Shown here: positions 44,132-53,585 of the stretch, in pieces
Position numbering within the stretch: the stretch's first letter is position 1
How the letters are laid out: the number at the start of each line of letters is the position of its first letter
Source of the DNA: Ga0077555 sp046154645
GTDB lineage: Bacteria > Pseudomonadota > Alphaproteobacteria > Rhizobiales > Hyphomicrobiaceae
DNA length: 64,000 bases
NCBI GenBank assembly: GCA_046154645.1
Contig: JBJXDZ010000114.1
Location: forward strand, 1-64,000
Direction of reading: 5' to 3'
Notes under the pieces: model-generated
The model's input: the letters and a program-made list of their open reading frames with translations, nothing else
What the model was told of the DNA's origin: nothing
Databases searched by the model: none
Position numbers and translations under genes: made by a program

Positions 44132-46621
44132 ATGTCCACGAATCGCAAACCCACAGCGAGCCGCCAGCCGGTCGCGCCCGAATCCGAGGCGCCCGTTGAT
44201 GATGTGCCGTTCGACCTGCCCGAGGCCCCTCGACTAGAGCGCCCGGAGCCGCCGCGAGCCGTTCGCGCCGAGCCGGCACCACCGCCGCCCGCCCGCCGCT
44301 CCATCTCCGAGCGTGCCATGGTCGTTGCCCGCGAAGCGACCGCCGTGGTGCCCTATCTGGACAGCCTCAACCCGGAGCAGCGCCGGGCCGTCGAGACGCT
44401 GGATGGTCCGGTTCTCGTGCTCGCCGGTGCCGGCACCGGCAAGACCAAGGTGCTCACGACCCGCATCGCCCACATTCTTGCCACGAAGCGCGCCTTCCCA
44501 TCGCAAGTGTTGGCCGTCACCTTCACGAACAAGGCCGCCCGCGAGATGAAGGAGCGCATCGGTCATCTCGTTGGCGGCGCCGTCGAGGGCATGCCGTGGC
44601 TCGGCACCTTCCACGCCATCGGCGTCAAGATCCTGCGTCGGCATCATGAGCTGGTCGGCCTCAAGTCTGGTTTCACCATTCTCGATATGGACGACCAACT
44701 GCGGCTCCTGAAGCAGGTGGTCGAGGCCGCCAAGCTCGACAAGGATCGCTGGCCGGCGCGGCAATTGGCCAACCTGATCGACAGCTGGAAGAACCGCGGC
44801 ATCGTGCCCGAAAAGGTGCCCAAGGCCGAAGCCTTCGCTTTCGCCAATGGCAAGGGCGCCGAGCTCTATGCGGCCTACCAGCAACGGTTGAAAGAGCTCA
44901 ACGCCACCGATTTCGGTGACCTGCTGCTCGAATGCATTCGCTTGTTCACCGAGCACCCCGATGTGCTCGCTGACTATCACCGCCGCTTCCGCTTTATCCT
45001 GGTCGACGAGTATCAGGATACCAACGTTGCCCAATATCTTTGGCTGCGCTTGCTGGCCCAGGGATCGCCCAACGTTTGCTGCGTCGGCGACGAAGACCAA
45101 TCGATCTACGGATGGCGCGGCGCCGAGATCGACAACATCCTGCGCTTCGACAAGGATTTCCCTGGCGCCACCGTTGTGCGCCTCGAACGCAACTATCGCT
45201 CGACCGGGCACATCCTGGCCACCGCTTCGGGTCTCATCGCCAAGAACAAGAGCCGCCTCGGCAAGACGCTCTTCACCGATGGCGAGATGGGCACCCCGTG
45301 CTCGGTCACCGGCGTGTGGGACGACGAGGAGGAAGCGCGCACCATCGGCGATGCCATCGAGGGCCTGAAGAAGAGCGGCCACAAGCTCAACCAGATTGCC
45401 ATTCTCGTCCGCGCCTCGTTCCAGATGCGCGTGCTCGAAGATCGCTTCGTCACGCTGGGCCTGCCTTATCGCGTCATTGGCGGCCCGCGCTTCTATGAGC
45501 GCCAGGAAATCAAGGACGCCATTGCTTACCTCGAAGTTACCGCCAATCCTGCCAACGACCTGAAGTTCGAGCGCATCGTCAACGTGCCCAAGCGCGGTCT
45601 CGGCGACACCACGGTCAAGCGGATTCACGATCTGGCGCGCGCGCGCGGCGTCCCCATGGCGCAGGCCGCCTCCGAGATGATCGGCACCGACGAACTCGCC
45701 GGCAAGGCGCGGCGCTCGCTGTCGGATCTGCTGCACGCCTTCGGCCGCTGGCGCGATCAGCTCGCCAGCATGAAGCACACCGAGCTCGCCGAATTGATCC
45801 TCGATGAGTCCGGCTACACCGCCATGTGGCAAGCCGACAAGAGCCCGCAAGCCCAGTCCCGCCTGGAGAACTTGAAGGAACTCGTACGCTTCATGCACCA
45901 GTTCGACACGCTCGCCGGCTTCCTCGAGCATGTGTCACTGGTGATGGACACCGAGACTGGGGACGATGGCGATCGCGTCTCGATCATGACCCTGCACGCG
46001 GCCAAAGGGCTGGAGTTCGACACCGTCTTCCTGCCCGGCTGGGAAGAAGGCCTCTTCCCACATCAGCGCAGCCTCGATGAATCGGGGCTGGCTGGATTGG
46101 AGGAGGAGCGCCGTCTCGCCTACGTCGGCATCACGCGTGCGCGCAAATCCGCACGCCTCTCGTTCGCCCAGAACCGCCGCACGCGCGGCCTCTATCAGTC
46201 GGCGACACCTTCGCGTTTCATCGATGAGCTGCCGGAGGACAACGTCGAGGTGACCGAGGCCAAATCACCGTTCGGCTCGACCTACTCGAATTTCGGCCGT
46301 GCCAATCCTTACGGCACCAGCCGCTTCGACGATGCGCCGGCCCCATTCCGCTCAAACTATGAAACCCCAGGCTGGCAGCGCGCCAAGCAGACCTGGAAGA
46401 CACAGGCGCAGCCGTCGTCCCGGCGAGGTCCCGCCACCATCGAGGGTGAACTTGTGGCATCGTCATCCAGCGACAGCTGCGATTTTGAGATCGGCGATCG
46501 CGTGCAGCATGCGCGCTTCGGCGGCGGCACGGTCGCCGAGGTCGACGGCAACAAGCTCACGATCGCGTTCGATTCAGGCGACAGGAAGCGGGTTGTCGCG
46601 AGTTTTCTGGCCAAGGCCTGA
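44132..46621 (+). CDS. uvrD: UvrD/PcrA-type ATP-dependent DNA helicase
   Basis: An 829-residue SF1A 3'-5' helicase used in repair and replication. After a disordered Pro-rich N-terminus (1-60), the Walker A LAGAGTGKTKVLTTRIAHIL (LAGAGTGKTK), the Walker B VDEYQDTN, QSIYGWRGAEI and VSIMTLHAAKGLEFDTVFLP motifs appear in order. A C-terminal Tudor-like element (DRVQHARFGGGTVAEVDGNK) is like the PcrA/UvrD RNA-polymerase-binding tail. ATG 44132 (MSTNRKP) lies 11 codons inside a longer frame. Confidence 0.95.
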   Translation: MSTNRKPTASRQPVAPESEAPVDDVPFDLPEAPRLERPEPPRAVRAEPAPPPPARRSISERAMVVAREATAVVPYLDSLNPEQRRAVETLDGPVLVLAGAGTGKTKVLTTRIAHILATKRAFPSQVLAVTFTNKAAREMKERIGHLVGGAVEGMPWLGTFHAIGVKILRRHHELVGLKSGFTILDMDDQLRLLKQVVEAAKLDKDRWPARQLANLIDSWKNRGIVPEKVPKAEAFAFANGKGAELYAAYQQRLKELNATDFGDLLLECIRLFTEHPDVLADYHRRFRFILVDEYQDTNVAQYLWLRLLAQGSPNVCCVGDEDQSIYGWRGAEIDNILRFDKDFPGATVVRLERNYRSTGHILATASGLIAKNKSRLGKTLFTDGEMGTPCSVTGVWDDEEEARTIGDAIEGLKKSGHKLNQIAILVRASFQMRVLEDRFVTLGLPYRVIGGPRFYERQEIKDAIAYLEVTANPANDLKFERIVNVPKRGLGDTTVKRIHDLARARGVPMAQAASEMIGTDELAGKARRSLSDLLHAFGRWRDQLASMKHTELAELILDESGYTAMWQADKSPQAQSRLENLKELVRFMHQFDTLAGFLEHVSLVMDTETGDDGDRVSIMTLHAAKGLEFDTVFLPGWEEGLFPHQRSLDESGLAGLEEERRLAYVGITRARKSARLSFAQNRRTRGLYQSATPSRFIDELPEDNVEVTEAKSPFGSTYSNFGRANPYGTSRFDDAPAPFRSNYETPGWQRAKQTWKTQAQPSSRRGPATIEGELVASSSSDSCDFEIGDRVQHARFGGGTVAEVDGNKLTIAFDSGDRKRVVASFLAKA

Positions 46622-46797
46622 GTGCGGCGAGGCGCTGGCCAGGGCACCGATAACCCGCTTCAATTCGAGACATTCGATTGATAGTCTGTTCAGTATGTCT
46701 TTTAGGGTAAGATTTAATTTCCTCAGTTAGTTTCTGCCTCAACCCGGACGGAGCAACCAGCCGGGATGCGTCAAACAGAACAATCGAGGCAGGGACA

Positions 46798-47331
46798 ATG
46801 AGTGTTGCAATGAAGATGGTGCGCCACGGCGCGCCTGTCACCCAAGAGCGTGCGCCCGTTCCGCAGGACGAGGCCTTCCGCGCCGAGTATCTCCAAGGTC
46901 TCCGACTGATCGAGCGTTTGCATCGTCTGCTGCTCGACGTCATCAAGGATGAGTTTGATCGCCAAGGCGGCGCCGAGCTCAACAGCGTGCAGGCGCTGTT
47001 GCTCTACAACATCGGCGAAGGCGAGTTGACCGCGGGCGAACTGAAGACGCGCGGCTATTATCTCGGCTCGAATGTGTCCTACAATCTCAAGAAGCTCGTC
47101 GAGATGGGCTATCTGCACTACAAGCGGTCGGAGACGGACCGCCGCTCGGTGCGCGTCAGCCTGACCGAGAAGGGCAAGGACGCCTGCGATATCGTGCAGG
47201 GACTCTACAAGCGCCAGATGAGCTCGCTGGAAGCCGTCGGACAGGTGAAGCACGACGACATGCAGTCGCTGAACAAGGCACTGGTTCGTCTCGAGCGCTT
47301 CTGGTCGGATCAGATCCGCTATCGCCTGTAA
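46798..47331 (+). CDS. ldtR: MarR-family transcriptional regulator, LdtR-like
   Basis: A 177-residue winged-helix regulator. The core is SVQALLLYNIGEGELTAGEL, then YYLGSNVSYNLKKLVEMGYL as recognition helix and KRSETDRRSVRVSLTEKGKD as wing. It closely resembles the LdtR regulators of Rhizobiales, which control an L,D-transpeptidase and osmotic tolerance; the gene name is given on this resemblance only. It has its own AT-rich 5' region and a probable terminator. Confidence 0.82.
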   Translation: MSVAMKMVRHGAPVTQERAPVPQDEAFRAEYLQGLRLIERLHRLLLDVIKDEFDRQGGAELNSVQALLLYNIGEGELTAGELKTRGYYLGSNVSYNLKKLVEMGYLHYKRSETDRRSVRVSLTEKGKDACDIVQGLYKRQMSSLEAVGQVKHDDMQSLNKALVRLERFWSDQIRYRL

Positions 47332-47382
47332 TCGGCAACCACGATCAAAACACCAAAGAGCATTGCAAAAATGCCGGGGGAA

Positions 47383-47415
47383 GGAGGGGTCGCGGGGGCG
47401 GCCTCTTCTGCTTTT
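47383..47415 (+). terminator. Probable terminator after the ldtR-like gene
   Basis: AGGGGTCGC pairs with GCGGCCTCT through G-U-tolerant pairs and is followed by TCTGCTTTTC. It sits between two convergent genes. Confidence 0.5.
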
Positions 47416-47443
47416 CTGGCACGCATGCGGTGCGCAAGCCTGC

Positions 47444-48604
47444 TCAAGCTGGCACGGCTTTCCGTCCAACCCGGGCGCGGGCGATGATGGTCTTCATGAT
47501 CTGCGCCGTGCCATCGCCGATCTCGAAGCCCATCACGTCGCGGAGACGCTGCTCCATGACTCCACGGTCGTAGCCGCCATGCCCATGCGTCAGCAGGCAC
47601 TGATGCACCGTGTCGAAGGCTAGCTTCGGTGCCCACCATTTGCACATGGCGGCCTCGGCGCTGTGCGGGTGGTTGTGATCCTTGAGCCAGAGCGCCTGGA
47701 AGCACAGGAGGCGCGCGGCCGTCACCTGGGTGTCAAAGTCGGCGAGAGGATGCGACACGCCTTGGTAGGCGGAAATCGGCCGGCCGAAGGCTTGGCGCTC
47801 GGCGGCATAGGACCAGGCCTCATCGAGGGCAGCGCGAGCGACGGCCAGCACCTGCAGCCCGATCAGGGCACGCGAAAAATCGAAGCCTTGCATGACCTGA
47901 ACGAACCCTTGGCCTTCGCCCCCCAGGCGATGCGAGACGGGGACGTGCACGTCGGCGAAAAAGATCGATCCGCGCCCGATGGCCCGCTGGCCATGGCAGT
48001 CGAAGCGGCTGCGCGAGATGCCGGCAAGGTCGAGCGGCACGAGCACGGCGGTGACGCCGCGCGCGCCGGAGCCGGGCTCGCCGGTGCGACCGAAGACGAT
48101 GGCGGCGTCGGCCTGGTCGGCGGCGGAGATTGAAGTTTTTTCGCCATTGAGGATGTAATGGTCACCCCGGCGCTCGATCCGAAGCTTGAGGTTGGCCGCA
48201 TCAGAACCGCCAGAAGGCTCGGTCAGGGCCAAGGCTATCAGCGCGTCGCCGGTGACAATCCGCTTCAGCCAGGGCGCGACCTCCGCCGGCTCACCGTGGC
48301 CAGCAAGGATTTGTGCGTTCAGTGAGCCGAGCAGATTAACGTACGACATGGAGAGGTCGGCGCGCGCTATCTCCTCGTGAATGACACCGGCGGCGACGGC
48401 CGTGAGCCCCTGTCCGCCCATTGGCGCCGACAGCTCTGGGGCAATGAGACCAAGCGCGCCCATCTCCCGCATCACCCCCCGGTCAAGCAGCCGCGAGCGA
48501 TCGCGGGCGAGATAGCCGGGCGCCACTTTCTCGGCGGCGAAGCGGCGAACCTGATCTGCAAGGGCCATAAGGTCGTCGTCGAGGTAAGGATTGGCCAAAG
48601 CCAT
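47444..48604 (-). CDS. Acyl-CoA dehydrogenase, cyclohexanecarboxyl-CoA dehydrogenase-like
   Basis: A 386-residue FAD enzyme that introduces a double bond into an acyl-CoA. Family segments: LALTEPSGGSDAANLKLRIE in the middle domain, ERQAFGRPISAYQGVSHPLA and GGYDRGVMEQRLRDVMGFEI near the flavin, then GDGTAQIMKTIIAR. The catalytic position (usually Glu in YEGT) reads Asp here (GDGT), as I recall for alicyclic acyl-CoA dehydrogenases such as AliB. That would suit an alicyclic substrate, but no other ring-degradation gene is beside it. ATG 48604 gives MALANPYLDDD. It diverges from a universal stress protein gene. Confidence 0.85.
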   Translation of the reverse strand: MALANPYLDDDLMALADQVRRFAAEKVAPGYLARDRSRLLDRGVMREMGALGLIAPELSAPMGGQGLTAVAAGVIHEEIARADLSMSYVNLLGSLNAQILAGHGEPAEVAPWLKRIVTGDALIALALTEPSGGSDAANLKLRIERRGDHYILNGEKTSISAADQADAAIVFGRTGEPGSGARGVTAVLVPLDLAGISRSRFDCHGQRAIGRGSIFFADVHVPVSHRLGGEGQGFVQVMQGFDFSRALIGLQVLAVARAALDEAWSYAAERQAFGRPISAYQGVSHPLADFDTQVTAARLLCFQALWLKDHNHPHSAEAAMCKWWAPKLAFDTVHQCLLTHGHGGYDRGVMEQRLRDVMGFEIGDGTAQIMKTIIARARVGRKAVPA

Positions 48605-48699
48605 GAACTCACTCCTGGGGTGGGCAGTTGGCGCCGGGTCGGCTCGCGGGTGTCGCCAAGTTGTTGCTCCAAGGCCACAAATCATGGCAGACTAACGGG

Positions 48700-49203
48700 A
48701 TGGTGAAAAAACGCCGTGTCTTCGAACAAGGTCACCGCCGCAAGTTCCTGGTCGTTGTCGACGAGGCGCCTGAGGTGGAAAGTGCCTTGTACTTTGCTGC
48801 CAGCCGCATCGGTCATACGGGCGGCCAGATCGTGCTTGTCTACATCATCGAACCGCAGGGATTCCACCAATGGATGGGGGTCCGGCAAGCGCAGCTCGAC
48901 GAGGAAACCAACAAAGCCAAGGCCTTGTTCCGGCTGTTTCGTCGCAAGCTGAACCTCGGTGGTTTCGAACAGATCGGGACCGAAGAGGTGATCCGCGAGG
49001 GCAAGAAACCCGAAGAGATCATCAAACTGATCACGGATGACGAAGACATCGCCATCCTGGTCCTCGGTGCCTCGACCAACCCGAAGGGACCGGGCCCGCT
49101 GGTGTCGTCGCTGGCGGGCGGCAAGCAAGCCGGCTCATTCCCAGTGCCGATCGTTGTGGTGCCGGGCAACCTCACGCTGGAAGATCTGAAAGCCCTGGCC
49201 TGA
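48700..49203 (+). CDS. Universal stress protein, larger form
   Basis: A 167-residue Usp-fold protein. FLVVVDEAPEVESALYFAAS opens the fold, and IAILVLGASTNPKGPGPLVS and PVPIVVVPGNLTLEDL end it, where an ATP loop would lie. The canonical G-x2-G-x9-GS motif is altered, so ATP binding is uncertain. ATG 48700 gives MVKKRRVFEQGHRRKF. Its promoter is divergent from the acyl-CoA dehydrogenase. Confidence 0.85.
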   Translation: MVKKRRVFEQGHRRKFLVVVDEAPEVESALYFAASRIGHTGGQIVLVYIIEPQGFHQWMGVRQAQLDEETNKAKALFRLFRRKLNLGGFEQIGTEEVIREGKKPEEIIKLITDDEDIAILVLGASTNPKGPGPLVSSLAGGKQAGSFPVPIVVVPGNLTLEDLKALA

Positions 49204-49376
49204 CGTAAGCTTAGGTGGCTTAGCCCAGGCGCTTGGGTCCGAGCGCTTTGACGCCAGCCGCAGCTTCGTTTAGAAGAATTCCAAAGAGGATGTTTCCCGG
49301 CCTTCCGATCCGGCGGGCTATGAAGATCCAGGCGTCGAGCCGGCGCTGCCATCCACACAACCGAGGAGGACCCCCG

Positions 49377-49940
49377 ATGTTCATTCCGTGGGAGCCGACA
49401 CCGAACCCCGCCACGCTGAAGTTCAAGCCCGGTAAACCCGTGCTGCGCGAAGGTGCGACCGCTGACTACCGGACATCAGAAGACGCCGTCGCGTCGCCAC
49501 TGGCCAAACGGCTGTTCTCGATCGATGGCGTTGAGGCCGTGTTCCTCGGCTCAGATTTCATCTCGGTGACCAAGGGCGGCGAGGGTGAATGGCAGCATCT
49601 GCGGCCAGCCGTGCTCGGCGCCATTATGGACCATTACCTCTCCGGCGCCCCGGCCATGGACGATGGCGATGCTGGTGAGATCCTCGCCGATGGCGACTAC
49701 GATCCAAAGGACGAGGAGACCGTCAAGACGATCAAGGAGCTGCTCGAAACGAGGGTGCGCCCGGCGGTGGCCAACGACGGCGGCGACATCATATTCCACG
49801 GCTTCCGCGACGGCGTCGTATCACTGCATATGCGGGGAGCCTGTGCCGGCTGCCCCAGTTCGACGGCGACGTTGCGCGGCGGCATCGAGCGGCTGCTGCA
49901 GCACTTCTGCCCCGATGTGCTCGAGGTGAGACCGGTCTGA
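49377..49940 (+). CDS. Nfu-type iron-sulfur cluster scaffold/carrier
   Basis: A 187-residue protein that carries 4Fe-4S clusters to apo-enzymes. The N-terminal Nfu domain starts MFIPWEPTPNPATLKFKPGK, and the C-terminal NifU-like domain has the CxxC pair Cys156/Cys159 in MRGACAGCPSSTATL. This is the mitochondrial-like alphaproteobacterial form. ATG 49377 follows GAGGA. A terminator ends the transcript. Confidence 0.93.
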   Translation: MFIPWEPTPNPATLKFKPGKPVLREGATADYRTSEDAVASPLAKRLFSIDGVEAVFLGSDFISVTKGGEGEWQHLRPAVLGAIMDHYLSGAPAMDDGDAGEILADGDYDPKDEETVKTIKELLETRVRPAVANDGGDIIFHGFRDGVVSLHMRGACAGCPSSTATLRGGIERLLQHFCPDVLEVRPV

Positions 49941-49988
49941 CTTGCAATTGCCCGAAAAAGTAGCGGCCTGAAATCCGCGTGTGACACA

Positions 49989-50018
49989 AGCCCCGCTCGC
50001 CACCCGAGCGGGGCTTTG
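49989..50018 (+). terminator. Rho-independent terminator after nfu
   Basis: An eleven-base stem (AGCCCCGCTCG / CGAGCGGGGCT) with a short loop (CCACC type) ends in TTTGCT, 49 bases after the nfu stop. Confidence 0.85.
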
Positions 50019-50074
50019 CTATGAGCCGATAGCGTTGACCGACATCGGACAAACCACCCATGAGAGGAGCGTGC

Positions 50075-50668
50075 ATGCCCGCCCGCATCGACGATCAGGC
50101 CCTGAAGCAGCTCTTTCTCGAAGCCCGCACGCACAACAGCTGGCAGCCGAAAGACGTGCCCGACGCCCTGCTGAAAGAGGTCGTGGACCTCATGACGATG
50201 GGGCCGACCAGCGCCAACTGCCAGCCAGTGCGAATCCTGTTCGTGAAATCGCAGGCGGCAAAGCAGCGGCTGGCCCCGTTCCTGTCGGACAGCAACCGCG
50301 CCAAGACACTGTCCGCACCTGCTTGTGCTATCATCGCTCAGGACCTGAAATTCTACGAGGCTCTGCCGCGCCTCTTTCCGCACAATCAGACGGCCAAATC
50401 CTGGTTCGCCGGTAACGACGCCCTGATCGCGACCACCGCCATGCGCAACAGCTCGCTGCAGGGTGCATACTTCATCATGGCGGCCCGTGCCCTTGGGCTC
50501 GATACCGGCGCCATGTCCGGGTTCGATGCCGCCGGGGTTGATCGCGAGTTCTTCCCCGAAGGCACGGTGAAATGCAATTTCCTGTGCAATGTCGGGTATG
50601 GCGATCCAAGCGGCGTATTTGCGCGCTCGCCACGCTATGAGTTCAGCGAGATCGCCAAGGTTCTCTGA
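50075..50668 (+). CDS. Nitroreductase-family enzyme, RutE-like (malonic semialdehyde reductase)
   Basis: A 197-residue FMN-dependent reductase. LFLEARTHNSWQPKDVPDAL, then VDLMTMGPTSANCQPVRILF and the later AARALGLDTGAMSGFD match RutE/HadB-type malonic semialdehyde reductases. No other rut gene is nearby. ATG 50075 (MPARIDDQ) follows GAGAGGA. Confidence 0.85.
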   Translation: MPARIDDQALKQLFLEARTHNSWQPKDVPDALLKEVVDLMTMGPTSANCQPVRILFVKSQAAKQRLAPFLSDSNRAKTLSAPACAIIAQDLKFYEALPRLFPHNQTAKSWFAGNDALIATTAMRNSSLQGAYFIMAARALGLDTGAMSGFDAAGVDREFFPEGTVKCNFLCNVGYGDPSGVFARSPRYEFSEIAKVL

Positions 50669-50794
50669 TGCGCTGATGTAGACGCGCGCGGATGGGTTCG
50701 GATTGCCGCAAATTGACATCAATTTGCGGCCCCCTGCCAAGGAATTTCGACAGAGGTCTGTGAGACTTTCGGCTGCACTGGGCACGAGGACTGC

Positions 50795-53119
50795 ATGGCA
50801 AGGCAGGTCTCGATCTTTTTCCAGGGCAGGGAGTTCTCGGTGGCAGTGGCAGCGACGCGTTATAAAGGCACAGCTGGCAATGACTTGTTCATTCTGGACA
50901 GCGCTTTGCTGGCCAACGCACAGATCAGTGCTGGTCTGGGCTACGACACACTGCAGATTGCTGCAGCCGGGAATTTCGTGTTCTCGTCGACCGCCTATCG
51001 CAGCCTCTCCGGTATCGATGCGCTGGACTTCTCGCAGCATGTGACGGGAACGCTCGAAGTCCGGCTGAGCTCCTCCATGATGAGCCAGACGGACGCGGGA
51101 CGTCTCACGATTGTCTCCGGCGCGGGCGGCATCGACCTGCTGCGGGCCGGCAGCTCGGTCGGCGGCATGGTCTACGTGGCCGGCATCGGCGAGGTGCAAC
51201 TCGATCACGCCACCAACAACATCGTGCGGATTGCGGACGCCGCCAATGTGCACGTGATTGGCGGCAATGGCAGTGACACGATCTATGCGTCGGCGAAGGG
51301 ATCGACCCTGGACGGTGGCGCCGGCAACGACACGCTGGTGGCCGGAAATGGCACGGACACGGTTCGTTTCGGGACGGGCGATCGTGCCGACGTGGCACAG
51401 GGTTTCGATGTGGCACACGACGTCGTCGTCATCGAGGGTTACAATTTCAACTGGATGAGCGAGATTCGGGCTCGCCTGCTCGACACGACCACGGGCGTAC
51501 GTCTCGACCTCGGCAATGGCGACACGCTCACGCTCACCGGCGTGACGGCGGACGACCTCACCGCCGCCAATTTTGCCGGCGTGACCGAAGGCGCGCCAAT
51601 CTTGACGGTGGCGGTCGGCACGACAGCGGCAGCGCTCAATGCCATGCTGGCCAATGCCGGCCCAGGCACCACAGTCGTGCTGGCAGCTGGCCAGCATGTG
51701 TTCGACCGCGAAATCGTTATCAGGCATGATGGCGTGACATTCACGGGAGCGGGTGAAAACCTCACCACCGTGGTGTTCGACTATCCGGCGGGAACAGGCG
51801 GCAACGGCATCGCCGTCCGTGGCGGCGCCGAGACTTTTGTCGGCACGGCCGCAACGAGCGTCGCCAGCGGCAGCACCAGCATCACGCTCGATAGCGTTGC
51901 GGGCTTGCAGCTAGGCGACTGCATTCGAATTTTCCAGGCCAATGATGCGGCTTACATGGCGGCCAACGGCTGGCAAGAGTCCAATCCGGATTATCTGACC
52001 AGCCACCCGTTCCGTGAGATGATCGTCGCCATCGAGGGCATCGAGGGCAACACGGTGACGTTCGCAAGCCCGCTTGCGTTCGACTTTGCGGCCGGTCTGG
52101 CGCGGGTCAATGAGATCGATCTCGTCACCAACGTGCGCATCGCGGACATGACCGTGACCTATGCGCTCGGCGAAACCAATGCGTTCGACTTCGCGAATTC
52201 GCAACCCGACTTCGATGGCACGGCGGCGGTGCTGCTCGATGGCACACGTGGCGCGGTGATCGAGCATCTCTCAATCCTCGACGCGGCGAGCCACGGCCTG
52301 GATGTGCGCACCTCGCTCAACGCGACGGTCGACGACATTCTGGTCGACGGCACGCACAACATGGGCACTGATGGCAATGGCTACGGCCTGCAGATTTACG
52401 AGACGTTCGATAGCTCCTTCACCGGTCTCGAGATCTTCAATATGCGGCACGCCGTGTTGTTTTCTGCCTGGGACGCCGAGGTCGGCAATTTCGTGCACGT
52501 GGTCGACACCAACCGTGACGTGAACTTCCACGGCAGCGAGGACGTCGCCAACACCGTGCTCGTCGATCGCAGCGTGCTGGCTTATGACCAGACGCAGAAC
52601 ACCGGCACCGGCAATGGCTACTGGTCGATCGTCAGCGACGGCGGCGCCTCACATACAGCGACCGACATCTACGGCGCCAACGCGGTGCACTTCACCTACG
52701 CCCGTGGTCACGACGCGGCCGATGAAATTCATGGCAGCGATGCCGGCGCCTATCTCAACGGCATGAACGGACAGGACCGGCTGATCGGCGGCGCGGGTAA
52801 CGACCTCCTCGTCGGCGGCCTTAACAAGGACCGCATGACTGGTGGTGACGGGTCCGACAGTTTCCTGGTCCGGGTAGGTGACAACTACGACACGATCACG
52901 GACTTCGATGCCCGTGTCGATGGCGACCGCATCGTCATCTCAGGCGCTGCCGGCATCGACAGCTATGCCGATCTGGCGATCAGTGCCGTCGGCGATGATG
53001 CCGTTATTCGCTACGGCGCCAACGCGACGATCACGCTCGAAGGCGTCATGGTGTCGGAGATTTCGGCCCACTGCTTTGTCTTCGATCCGACCGGCGACGC
53101 TTTCCGCTCCATGTTCTGA
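50795..53119 (+). CDS. Secreted beta-helix protein with RTX-type calcium repeats
   Basis: A 774-residue protein without Sec signal, as expected for type I secretion. N-terminal and C-terminal blocks contain glycine-rich nonapeptide repeats (GGNGSDTIYASAKG, LDGGAGNDTLVAG; later LIGGAGNDLLVGG, MTGGDGSDSFLV) that bind Ca2+. The middle (about 270-620) is a parallel beta-helix (PGTTVVLAAGQHVFDREIVI, then many turns), as in pectate lyases and mannuronan epimerases. It likely acts on or binds polysaccharide outside the cell; catalytic residues are not assigned. No T1SS genes are adjacent. The ATG giving MARQVSIFFQGREF is in frame with no clear Shine-Dalgarno. Confidence 0.82.
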   Translation: MARQVSIFFQGREFSVAVAATRYKGTAGNDLFILDSALLANAQISAGLGYDTLQIAAAGNFVFSSTAYRSLSGIDALDFSQHVTGTLEVRLSSSMMSQTDAGRLTIVSGAGGIDLLRAGSSVGGMVYVAGIGEVQLDHATNNIVRIADAANVHVIGGNGSDTIYASAKGSTLDGGAGNDTLVAGNGTDTVRFGTGDRADVAQGFDVAHDVVVIEGYNFNWMSEIRARLLDTTTGVRLDLGNGDTLTLTGVTADDLTAANFAGVTEGAPILTVAVGTTAAALNAMLANAGPGTTVVLAAGQHVFDREIVIRHDGVTFTGAGENLTTVVFDYPAGTGGNGIAVRGGAETFVGTAATSVASGSTSITLDSVAGLQLGDCIRIFQANDAAYMAANGWQESNPDYLTSHPFREMIVAIEGIEGNTVTFASPLAFDFAAGLARVNEIDLVTNVRIADMTVTYALGETNAFDFANSQPDFDGTAAVLLDGTRGAVIEHLSILDAASHGLDVRTSLNATVDDILVDGTHNMGTDGNGYGLQIYETFDSSFTGLEIFNMRHAVLFSAWDAEVGNFVHVVDTNRDVNFHGSEDVANTVLVDRSVLAYDQTQNTGTGNGYWSIVSDGGASHTATDIYGANAVHFTYARGHDAADEIHGSDAGAYLNGMNGQDRLIGGAGNDLLVGGLNKDRMTGGDGSDSFLVRVGDNYDTITDFDARVDGDRIVISGAAGIDSYADLAISAVGDDAVIRYGANATITLEGVMVSEISAHCFVFDPTGDAFRSMF

Positions 53120-53585
53120 GAGTTGCCGTCTCGCGCACGCGCTGAGATGATCCCCACGGGCCGCCGTGCCCGTGGCGGACGCGTGCCTTGGCTGCCAAAA
53201 TCCGTCTAAATTATTGTTTTCGGGCAGTAAAATGCCCGCGGCCGGGGGAATGGCCGCGGGCTAAAAGCGTAGCGCCTCTATGGGGGGATAGGTGGGACGG
53301 CGCCACGTTTCGGACAAATTCATTGAAGCCCAACTGATGCAAAAATGCAAGCCCTCAAAAAAATAATTTTGTGGATTTCGGGACAAATCGTCACCGCTGC
53401 CGTCAATGCTCGCAAGTCGGCCGGCAGTCTGGAGCCGCGCGTGAGCGACCTGATGGGCGCATCGTCGGCTCCCCGTCAGTCACGAACGACACTGGTTGCC
53501 AGGGCCAAGGGAGGTTATGTCATCCGGCGTGAAATTGGACATCAGCTGAGGTTGAAAAACCTCGGGATGCGGGGAGCAGGTTGCC
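53120..53585 (+). other. 466-bp intergenic region with hairpins
   Basis: No gene is supported. It contains the terminator-like repeats after the RTX gene and then the promoter region of the caspase-like gene. AT-rich stretches occur at 53205-53220 and 53340-53375. Beyond the hairpins listed separately I see no recognisable element. Confidence 0.45.
53221..53261 (+). promoter_or_regulatory. Two overlapping, mutually exclusive hairpins
   Basis: CGGGCA...TGCCCG (53221-53238) and TGCCCGCGGCC...GGCCGCGGGCT (from 53233) share the TGCCCG arm, so only one can form at a time. No U-run follows the second stem, so it may be an end-processing or Rho-dependent element rather than a classical terminator. 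Confidence 0.5.

Noticed and set aside
49697..51727. 676-codon minus-strand frame
   Set aside because: Antisense to nfu, the nitroreductase gene and the RTX gene, crossing a clear terminator.
53154..53174. Hairpin CACGGGC...GCCCGTG after the RTX gene
   Set aside because: A good stem but no U-run; not strong enough to call a terminator.
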